Under the pieces are notes generated by a model. That model worked only from the letters and a program-made list of their open reading frames with translations, was not told the DNA's origin and made no database searches. Below are positions 1 through 5,327 of a DNA stretch of 5,327 nt, in pieces (position 1 is the first letter of the stretch; every line of letters begins with the position of its first letter). The DNA comes from Pseudomonas sp. (GTDB lineage: Bacteria; Pseudomonadota; Gammaproteobacteria; Pseudomonadales; Pseudomonadaceae), in assembly GCA_003523465.1 (NCBI GenBank), contig DQAA01000625.1, positions 506 to 5,832 on the forward strand, given 5' to 3'. A program made the position numbers and the translations under genes.

Positions 1-961
1 TGGTCTGCGACTGCCGCAGGCCGCCGCAGTGGCCGATCATCAGCCAGCAGTGCGGACGCAGCACGGCCAGGTGGTCGGTGATGTTCTTGGCGTTGGACGG
101 GCCGACACCAATGTTGACCAGGGTGATGCCGTCGCCGTCGGCGGCGATCAGGTGATAGGCCGGCATCTGGTAGCGGTGCCAGACCACCCCGGCGACCAGC
201 GCCTGGGCCTCGCCGTTGTCCATGGCCTTTTCGATGATCACGTTGCCCGGCAGGATCATGCGCACGAAACGCGGATCCTCGCGCAGGCGCTCCAGACCGT
301 GGCTGATGAACTGGTCGACATAGCGGTGGTAGTTGGTCAGCAGGATCCACGGCTGCACATGGCGCCAGTCGCTGCCGGTGTAGTGGACGATACGACGCAG
401 CGAGAAATCGACCCGTGCCGCGTCGAACAACGCCAGCGGCAGGGTTTCGGCGCGGCCCCAGTCATACAGGCCGTCGGCGATGCCGTCGGTGGCGGCGGAC
501 AGGTCGGTACTCGGGAAGACCCGCGCCAGCGCGGCGGCGGTGATGCCGGTGCCGGCCAGTTCATCGCCCTGCTCGACCACGTAGGGATAGGGGATGTTCT
601 GCTCGCTGACGCCGACCTCGACCTTGACGGTGAAGTCCTTCATCAACGGCCGCAGTTGCTCCAGCAGGTAACCGCGGAACGCCGCAGGATGGGTCACGGT
701 AACGCTGTAGGTGCCCGGCAGCTGGACCTTGGCGTAGGCCCGGGTGGTCGCAGGCACTTCGCCATGACAGTGGTAGGTCAGGCGCAGTTCGGGATAGCGG
801 AACAGCGAACGCTCGTCGGCGTCCGGCTCGGTGCGGTCCTTCAGGTAGCGCTTGAGCGCCTGGCTCAAGGCGGAAGTCGCGGTTTCGTGCAGGACCGCCA
901 GGCGATCGACGGCTTGCTCGGCGGTTTCTACGACAACGAAGGCTTCATCAAAACGGCTCAC
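1..961 (-). CDS. amn: AMP nucleosidase, C-terminus cut off by window edge
   Basis: Hydrolyses AMP to adenine and ribose 5-phosphate in the cytoplasm, a purine salvage and AMP-level control enzyme. I translated the minus strand from 961 without meeting a stop; 320 residues are present. Residues about 8–150 fit the N-terminal AMP nucleosidase domain (FVVVETAEQAVDRL near the start, IPYPYVVEQGDEL at 123–135). Residues 185–218 (VDFSLRRIVHYTG, TNYHRYVDQF) and 281–314 (LVNIGVGPSNAK, then WLMIGHCGG) match E. coli Amn as I remember it; the last part opens the nucleoside-phosphorylase-fold catalytic domain. E. coli Amn is 484 residues, so roughly 165 C-terminal residues, including later catalytic positions, lie outside the window. 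The start is GTG at 961: an in-frame TAA lies one codon upstream (965–967) and AGGAAG sits 6 bases before the GTG. It follows the acyl-CoA dehydrogenase gene by 66 bases on the same strand. No frameshift seen. Confidence 0.95.
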   Translation of the reverse strand, partial: MSRFDEAFVVVETAEQAVDRLAVLHETATSALSQALKRYLKDRTEPDADERSLFRYPELRLTYHCHGEVPATTRAYAKVQLPGTYSVTVTHPAAFRGYLLEQLRPLMKDFTVKVEVGVSEQNIPYPYVVEQGDELAGTGITAAALARVFPSTDLSAATDGIADGLYDWGRAETLPLALFDAARVDFSLRRIVHYTGSDWRHVQPWILLTNYHRYVDQFISHGLERLREDPRFVRMILPGNVIIEKAMDNGEAQALVAGVVWHRYQMPAYHLIAADGDGITLVNIGVGPSNAKNITDHLAVLRPHCWLMIGHCGGLRQSQT

Positions 962-967
962 GGGTTA

Positions 968-973
968 CTTCCT
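968..973 (-). promoter_or_regulatory. Ribosome binding site of amn
   Basis: The minus strand reads AGGAAG here, six bases before the GTG at 961–959. Together with the in-frame TAA at 967–965 it fixes the unusual GTG as the start of amn, because no upstream extension of the frame is possible. Confidence 0.75.
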
Positions 974-1027
974 GTCTGACATGCAGGTTTCCATCTTGCC
1001 TACATCCTGTTGCAAAGGCACGCACGT

Positions 1028-2680
1028 TCATATTGGCCAATTCGGCGTCGAGCGCTGCACCAGCGCGGCGACGTCGATACCCCGCGGCAGGGTGCCGTAG
1101 ACCCGCCCGCTCGCTTCCAGGCGGCTGGCGATAAAGGCATCGCTCACCGCGGCATTGCCGGCTTCCAGCAGCAGCTTGGCCTGCAGGCCGACGGCGATGT
1201 CTTCGGTCAGTTGGCGGGCCCGGTACTGGATGTCGCTGGTATCGCTGAAGGCGGCCTTGAGCTTGGCGATATGGGCGGCCAGGCGGCGGTCGCCGTGACC
1301 ATCGCCGAGCTCGATGAACAGGCTGTCGAGCACTCCCGGCTCCTTGGACAGGGCGCGCAACACGTCCAGGCATTGCACGTTGCCCGAGCCTTCCCAGGTG
1401 GAGTTGACCGGCGCCTCGCGGTACAGGCGCGGGAGGATGCTCTCTTCGACATAGCCGGCCCCGCCCATGCACTCGGCGGCCTCGTTGATCATTGCCGGGG
1501 CGCGCTTGCAGATCCAGTACTTGCCCACCGCCGTCACCAGCCGCGAGAAATGCACCTGTTGCGGGTCGTCGAGGTGATCCAGGGCCTGGCCCATGCGCAG
1601 GCTCAGGGCCAGGGCCGCTTCGCTTTCCAGGGCCAAGTCGGCGATGACGTTCTGCATCAGCGGTTGCTCCGCCAGCACCCGCCCGCCGACCTGGCGATGG
1701 GCGCAGTGGTGCGCGGCCTGGGTCAGGGCCTGGCGCATCAGGGCGCTGGAACCAACCATGCAGTCGAAGCGGGTCATGGCGACCATCTCGATGATGGTCG
1801 GCACGCCTCGGCCTTCCTCGCCGATCATCCAGGCCAGGGCGCCACGGAACTCCACTTCGCTGGAAGCGTTGGACCAGTTGCCGAGCTTGTTCTTCAGGCG
1901 CTGGATGTAGAACTGGTTGCGCTGGTCGTCCGGGCGATGGCGCGGCAGGAGGAAGCAGCTCAGGCCCTTGTCGGTCTGGGCCAGGGTGAGGAAGGCGTCG
2001 CACATCGGCGCCGAGCAGAACCATTTATGGCCGACCAGTTCGTAGGCCTGGCCCGGACCCGGCGCGCCCACCGGATACGCCCGGGTGGTATTGGCGCGGA
2101 CATCGGTGCCGCCCTGCTTCTCGGTCATGGCCATGCCGATGGTGACCCCGGCCTTGTGCCGGTCGCCGATATTGCGCGGGTCGTATTCAGTGGCAAGGAC
2201 CTTGGGCAGCCAGTACTCGGCCAGCTCAGGTTGCAGCCTGAGGGCAGGCACGGCGGCGAAGGTCATGGTCAGCGGGCAGCCACTGCCGGCTTCGGCCTGG
2301 CTGTGCAGGTAGGTCATGCAGGCCCGGGCGACATGGGCGCCGTCCCGGGGCTCGGTCCACGGCAGTGAAGGCAGGCCGTGCTCGATGGCCGTGCGCATCA
2401 ACTGGTGATAGGCGGGATGGAATTCAACCAGGTCGATGCGGTGACCGAAGCGGTCATGGCTGACGAATTGCGGTTTGTTCTGGTTGGCGAGAAAGCCCGC
2501 CTCCATCAATGGCCCGCCGGCCAGGGCCCCGTACGCATCGATCCGCGACTCGGCCCAACCGGCTCCGTACCTGCGACCCCATTCCTGCAGTGGCAGGTCG
2601 AGGCGGTAGAGGTTGGCGCCGTCGAGGGACGGCGGCTGGTTGGTGACTTCGTGGGTTTCAGCGTACTGATGCAGGTTCAT
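1028..2680 (-). CDS. AidB-like acyl-CoA dehydrogenase family flavoprotein
   Basis: A 550-residue member of the acyl-CoA dehydrogenase superfamily, closest by motif and length to E. coli AidB (541 residues), an FAD-binding protein of the adaptive response to alkylating agents. Visible family marks in order: CPLTMTFAAVPAL at 135–147, MTEKQGGTDV at 185–194 and WFCSAP at 220–225 (flavin and substrate region), KLGNWSNASSEVEF at 265–278, TRFDCMVGS at 303–311, GGAGYVEES at 406–414 and TWEGSGN at 428–434, whose Glu430 is at the position of the usual catalytic base. The stretch after about residue 440 corresponds to AidB's C-terminal domain, which binds DNA in E. coli. I chose ATG 2680 because AGGAG lies 6 bases upstream; the frame could extend 21 codons to a TTG at 2743, which is less likely. 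The gene lies 77 bases after the LadS-like gene and 66 before amn, same strand. Whether it is a DNA-protection protein or a metabolic dehydrogenase cannot be settled here; the true substrate of AidB-type proteins is unclear, so I give no symbol. Confidence 0.93.
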   Translation of the reverse strand: MNLHQYAETHEVTNQPPSLDGANLYRLDLPLQEWGRRYGAGWAESRIDAYGALAGGPLMEAGFLANQNKPQFVSHDRFGHRIDLVEFHPAYHQLMRTAIEHGLPSLPWTEPRDGAHVARACMTYLHSQAEAGSGCPLTMTFAAVPALRLQPELAEYWLPKVLATEYDPRNIGDRHKAGVTIGMAMTEKQGGTDVRANTTRAYPVGAPGPGQAYELVGHKWFCSAPMCDAFLTLAQTDKGLSCFLLPRHRPDDQRNQFYIQRLKNKLGNWSNASSEVEFRGALAWMIGEEGRGVPTIIEMVAMTRFDCMVGSSALMRQALTQAAHHCAHRQVGGRVLAEQPLMQNVIADLALESEAALALSLRMGQALDHLDDPQQVHFSRLVTAVGKYWICKRAPAMINEAAECMGGAGYVEESILPRLYREAPVNSTWEGSGNVQCLDVLRALSKEPGVLDSLFIELGDGHGDRRLAAHIAKLKAAFSDTSDIQYRARQLTEDIAVGLQAKLLLEAGNAAVSDAFIASRLEASGRVYGTLPRGIDVAALVQRSTPNWPI

Positions 2681-2757
2681 TCGGGGCTCCTGATAGGACG
2701 TGTCTGAAAAACCCAGTGAATCACGCCCCTCCCCGACAGACAAAGTGACAAAACCGC
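2681..2757 (-). other. Short gap between ladS-like and AidB-like genes
   Basis: These 77 bases hold the ribosome binding site of the downstream gene and nothing else I can identify. There is no hairpin followed by a T tract on the minus strand, so no visible intrinsic terminator, and no clear sigma-70 promoter. Read-through from the kinase gene is therefore plausible. None of the three minus-strand frames shows remnants of a receiver domain or of a TetR-type regulator. Confidence 0.5.
2687..2691 (-). promoter_or_regulatory. Ribosome binding site of the AidB-like gene
   Basis: AGGAG on the minus strand, six bases before ATG 2680–2678. It supports this start over the in-frame TTG at 2743–2741, which would add 21 residues with no family resemblance. 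Confidence 0.7.
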
Positions 2758-4731
2758 CTAACGCGGCGCGATATATCCCAGGTCCAGCGGCACCGCCACG
2801 GCCAGGGCGATGCTCAGTTCGAAGCTGCTGCCCTGCCCCGGCACCGAGTTGTGGCTCAGGCGCGCGCCCATCAGTTCGGCGAGCTTGCGGCAGATCGCCA
2901 GGCCGATGCCGAGACCGCCGTATTCACGGCTCATGGAGCCGTCGACCTGGAAGAACCGCTGGTACAGCAGCGAGTCATCGAGGGCGACGAAGCCGATGCC
3001 GCTGTCGCGCACGGTGAAGGTCAGCGCCAGCTGGTGCTGGCTGACATGGCCGCGCACCTGCAGGTTGACTCCGCCGCGGTGGGTGAACTTGATCGCGTTG
3101 TCCAGCAGGTAGCCCAGGCACAGGGCCAGCTTCTGGCGGTCGCCCAGCAGGCGGTCGGCCAGGTCGTCGGCCACGTCCAGGTGCAGCAGCAGGTCCTTGT
3201 CCATGGCCGGCGAGAGGAAGCGCATGCGCAACTCCTGGATCAGGCCGCGCAGGCTGAAGGACTCGACCCGCGCCACCAGTCGCCCGGCCTGGAGTTCGCT
3301 GAGGGTGAGGATGTCGTCAATCATGCGCAGCATGTTCTGCGCCGCGATACTGGCGGTGTGCTGGTATCCCCCCAGCTCGGCGCCCATCGGCTGGGTCTGC
3401 ATCAGTTCGAGGGAACCGATCACGCCGTTCATCGGGGTACGCAGCTCGTGGGTGACGGTGGCGAGGAACTGGTCCTTCAACTCGTTGCTGTGGGCCAGCT
3501 GGCGGTTGAGCAGTTCCAGCTTGTGCCCGGTTTCGCGCAGGACCGCGGCCTTTTCCTCGCGCATGGCGTTGATCCGGTCGGCCAGGGCCAGGGACAGCAG
3601 GCAGACCTCCAGCGCGGCGCCGATCTGGCTGGCGTACATGGTCAGGAAGACGTTGGGCAGATGCCCGAGGACCATCAGGGTATTGATCAACCCGCCAAGC
3701 AGGAACGCCGACCAGGCAATGATGAAGTAACGCGCCACCCGCAGCCCGCGCCACCAGGCGAACAGCCCGGCGGCGAAGATGCACAGGGTGAAGACCAGGG
3801 CCAGCAGCGTGGCCAGGCGCAAGGCCAGACCGTAGCTGGAGGCCAGCGACATCAGCATCACCAGCGCCGAACAGGCCACCAGTCCTTGCAGCAAGCGGTC
3901 GAAGGCACGGCTGTGACTGGCCATGCGCAGGAAGCTGCGGGCGAACTGGCAGCCGAACAGCCCTGCCGCACCGATGAACAGCGGCGTCGAGGCATTCGCC
4001 CACCAGGGGCTGGCCGGCCAGAAATACGCCACCGCAGCGCCATTGACCGAGAGCTGGTAGAGACCGAACGAGGCGATATAGAGGATGTACCAGAGGTAGC
4101 TGATGTCGCGCACGCTGATATAGATGAACAGGTTGTAGACCAGCATCCCCAGCAGCACGCCGTAGATCAGCCCGAGCACATAGATCTTCGCCGGCAGCGC
4201 TTCGATGTAGGCCTGGGTCGACCACAAGCTCAGCGGCGCCTGCACCGAGCCTTCGCTTTGCAGGCGCAGGTAGGCGGTCAGGGCCTGGTCGGGCTGCATC
4301 GGCAGTTCGAACACGTAGTTGGCCTGCTCGATCTGCCGGCTGGCGTAGGGCAAGGCGTCACCGGTGCGCTGGACCAGGCGGTAATGGCCGGCGGCGTCGG
4401 GCAGGTAGAGTTCCAGATGGTCCAGCGGCGGATAGGCCAGCTCCAGCAGCCAGGTACGCGGCGCAGCCTGGGGCATGGCGATGTAGCGCAGGTCGACCTT
4501 GAGCCAGAACGCCGAGGTCGAGTAACCGGCATTGAGCACTTCGGCGTGGTGAGGCTTGAAGGAAGCGGCGAAGGAAGGCGAACTGACTTGTTCGATGGAG
4601 GCGCTGCCATCAGCGTCCTCGAAGACCTGCATGACGCGGCCAAGGGGCAGGTTTCGGGTCGAGTCGTCGAAGTCGACGGCTCCGGCCAGCAAGGGCAGCC
4701 AGCCCAGTAGAACGATCAGCAGATAGCGCAT
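2758..4731 (-). CDS. ladS: LadS-like 7TMR-DISM sensor histidine kinase without receiver domain
   Basis: A 657-residue inner-membrane sensor kinase. Residues 1–18 look like a signal peptide (cleavage after AGA). About 20–175 is a periplasmic 7TMR-DISMED2-type domain, and about 181–385 holds seven hydrophobic segments (near 181–203, 211–230, 248–267, 280–299, 303–326, 332–356 and 361–384), the 7TMR-DISM pattern. A likely coiled coil at 386–420 leads to the kinase: H-box with His428 (THELRTPMNG), N-box Asn545 (LLDNAIKFT), G1 box DSGIGF at 576–581, F-box YQRFFQVD at 590–597, G2 box GGLGIGLAI at 605–613. All catalytic boxes are intact. P. aeruginosa LadS has the same layout plus a C-terminal receiver (about 795 residues) and acts on GacS/GacA to raise Rsm small RNAs; the neighbouring thiD, acyl-CoA dehydrogenase and amn match its locus. 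Here the protein ends about 45 residues after the G2 box, so the receiver is missing. The start ATG has only a weak GGGG four bases upstream, but the signal peptide begins right there. Symbol rests on synteny and architecture; the signalling output may differ. Confidence 0.88.
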   Translation of the reverse strand: MRYLLIVLLGWLPLLAGAVDFDDSTRNLPLGRVMQVFEDADGSASIEQVSSPSFAASFKPHHAEVLNAGYSTSAFWLKVDLRYIAMPQAAPRTWLLELAYPPLDHLELYLPDAAGHYRLVQRTGDALPYASRQIEQANYVFELPMQPDQALTAYLRLQSEGSVQAPLSLWSTQAYIEALPAKIYVLGLIYGVLLGMLVYNLFIYISVRDISYLWYILYIASFGLYQLSVNGAAVAYFWPASPWWANASTPLFIGAAGLFGCQFARSFLRMASHSRAFDRLLQGLVACSALVMLMSLASSYGLALRLATLLALVFTLCIFAAGLFAWWRGLRVARYFIIAWSAFLLGGLINTLMVLGHLPNVFLTMYASQIGAALEVCLLSLALADRINAMREEKAAVLRETGHKLELLNRQLAHSNELKDQFLATVTHELRTPMNGVIGSLELMQTQPMGAELGGYQHTASIAAQNMLRMIDDILTLSELQAGRLVARVESFSLRGLIQELRMRFLSPAMDKDLLLHLDVADDLADRLLGDRQKLALCLGYLLDNAIKFTHRGGVNLQVRGHVSQHQLALTFTVRDSGIGFVALDDSLLYQRFFQVDGSMSREYGGLGIGLAICRKLAELMGARLSHNSVPGQGSSFELSIALAVAVPLDLGYIAPR

Positions 4732-4990
4732 ACAGCCCCAGCGTGGCCTGAGCGGTCGCGTCGTGATGCCCAGTCCTTGTGAGGCGACGAGATCCGGCAG
4801 AGCCTGATGTCATTTTCGAAGCACTCTAGCATAGCGGCATCGAACTGCCAGCAGCCAGTGAAAAAACAACACGAACGGCTCTAGAACGGCACTTACAGCT
4901 TGTTTTACTCAATTACCTGACCAGTCGATCAGAAAACTCCCGCGCGACGGCCATTCCGGCAAAAGCGATTGGTGGTAAGCTCGCGCACCT
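4732..4990. promoter_or_regulatory. Divergent promoter region between ladS-like gene and thiD
   Basis: The 259 bases between two divergent starts must contain promoters for both genes. The central part (about 4810–4920) is AT-richer than the flanking genes. For ladS, TATGCT on the minus strand at 4833–4828 is a possible -10, but no good -35 precedes it. For thiD, TAGCAT at 4827–4832 is a possible -10 with a poor CTGATG 17 bases upstream. The two candidates overlap, which would couple the promoters, but both are weak guesses. A perfect direct repeat GAACGGC occurs at 4873–4879 and 4884–4890. I see no TPP riboswitch before thiD, no coding sequence and no terminator. Confidence 0.6.
4873..4890 (+). 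repeat. Direct repeat GAACGGC, 11-base period
   Basis: GAACGGC occurs twice, starting 11 bases apart (4873 and 4884), separated by TCTA, inside the divergent promoter region. A spacing of one helical turn is typical of tandem half-sites for dimeric regulators such as OmpR/PhoB-family response regulators. The repeat itself is seen in the sequence; its role as an operator is a guess, since a 7-base repeat can occur by chance. Confidence 0.4.
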
Positions 4991-5327
4991 ATGAATACCT
5001 ACCGCTCCCGCCCCGTTGTCCTCTGTCTCTCCGGCCACGACCCCAGTGGCGGCGCCGGCCTGCAGGCAGATATCGAAGCCCTGATCGCGCAAGGCTGTCA
5101 CGCCGCCCCGGCCGTGACCGCACTGACCGTGCAGGATACCGTCAATGTCCAGGACTTCCGCGTGCTCGACCGCGAGTGGGTACTGGCCCAGGCCAATATC
5201 GTCCTCGCCGATTCCGAGGTCGCCGCCGTCAAGCTGGGCATGCTTGGCTCGCTGGACATGGTCGATACCGTGGTGGAGCTGCTCAGCGCCCATCCGCACC
5301 TGCCGATGGTCTGCGACCCGGTGCTGC
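4991..5327 (+). CDS. thiD: Hydroxymethylpyrimidine/phosphomethylpyrimidine kinase, C-terminus cut off by window edge
   Basis: Phosphorylates 4-amino-5-hydroxymethyl-2-methylpyrimidine and its monophosphate to give HMP-PP, the pyrimidine half of thiamin, in the cytoplasm. The first 112 residues are present; family members are about 265 long, so more than half is missing. It belongs to the ribokinase-like fold: the N-terminal motif SGHDPSGGAGLQADIEA at 14–30 is the ThiD signature, followed by AVTALTVQDT at 41–50, VKLGMLGS at 80–87 and MVCDPVL at 106–112, all in the expected order. ATG 4991 is the first possible start because an in-frame TAA lies four codons upstream (4976–4978). The ribosome binding site is poor: GGTGG at 4971–4975 is too far away, so initiation may be weak or leaderless. 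In P. aeruginosa thiD is followed by thiE and hemL; that part is outside the window. It diverges from the ladS-like gene. Confidence 0.96.
   Translation, partial: MNTYRSRPVVLCLSGHDPSGGAGLQADIEALIAQGCHAAPAVTALTVQDTVNVQDFRVLDREWVLAQANIVLADSEVAAVKLGMLGSLDMVDTVVELLSAHPHLPMVCDPVL

Noticed and set aside
29..979. 316-codon plus-strand open frame opposite amn
   Set aside because: Codon-aligned antisense shadow of amn, whose translation matches AMP nucleosidase residue by residue.
965..994. Nine-codon minus-strand reading frame ending just before the amn GTG start (possible leader peptide)
   Set aside because: It ends at the TAA three bases before the GTG, which could suggest coupling, but it has no good ribosome binding site and such short frames are common by chance.
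997..1020. Inverted repeat TGCCT/AGGCA between the AidB-like gene and amn as a terminator
   Set aside because: Only a 5-base-pair stem with a 14-base loop and no T tract after it on the minus strand.
1010..2368. 452-codon plus-strand open frame opposite the AidB-like gene
   Set aside because: Same codon-aligned antisense artefact; low-complexity composition, no domain, and the minus-strand frame matches a known family throughout.
2851..4710. 619-codon plus-strand open frame opposite the ladS-like gene
   Set aside because: It is exactly codon-aligned with the sense gene. In that register antisense stops need sense codons TTA, CTA or TCA, which are rare in GC-rich Pseudomonas genes. The product is Gln/Gly/His/Val-rich with no recognisable domain.
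4610..4813. 67-codon minus-strand frame overlapping the ladS start
   Set aside because: Arg-rich, out of frame with ladS, overlaps its signal peptide region and has no clear ribosome binding site.
4888..4899. Possible sigma-54 promoter (GGCAC followed by GC) upstream of thiD
   Set aside because: Only 8 bases lie between the GG and GC elements; sigma-54 promoters need 10.
4732..4990. TPP riboswitch upstream of thiD
   Set aside because: The gap lacks the conserved thi-box core and its paired helices; in pseudomonads the riboswitch I know of precedes thiC.
4913..5299. 128-codon minus-strand open frame opposite the start of thiD
   Set aside because: Codon-aligned shadow of thiD and no similarity to any family I know; it would also occupy the thiD upstream region.

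Overview
The window looks like core chromosome of a fluorescent Pseudomonas. The DNA is GC-rich, codon third positions are strongly G/C biased, and the gene neighbourhood matches what I recall of the P. aeruginosa amn – acyl-CoA dehydrogenase – ladS – thiD region (PA3970–PA3975). It is probably not P. aeruginosa: two genes I recall there, a TetR-type regulator between ladS and the dehydrogenase and a hypothetical gene next to amn, are absent, and the LadS-like kinase lacks its receiver domain. The genus call is inference from content and order; no 16S or other marker is present.

Layout: three genes lie head-to-tail on the minus strand and one diverges on the plus strand. Reading along the minus strand from right to left: a LadS-like membrane histidine kinase (4731 to 2758), an AidB-like acyl-CoA dehydrogenase (2680 to 1028), and AMP nucleosidase amn (961 down past the left edge, C-terminus missing). 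The two gaps between them are 77 and 66 bases, with no convincing terminator in either, so a ladS–aidB–amn transcript is possible but unproven. On the plus strand thiD starts at 4991 and runs off the right edge. The 259-base divergent gap (4732–4990) must hold the promoters of ladS and thiD; it contains a perfect 7-base direct repeat with an 11-base period.

Functionally the genes do not form one obvious pathway. LadS family kinases feed the GacS/GacA–Rsm network that controls biofilm versus virulence. The AidB-like protein is a flavoprotein related to the E. coli adaptive-response protein. Amn cleaves AMP to adenine and ribose 5-phosphate. ThiD phosphorylates the thiamin pyrimidine.

I see no mobile element, CRISPR array, tRNA, rRNA or new multi-gene system. 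The observation most worth following up is the receiver-less architecture of the LadS homologue.
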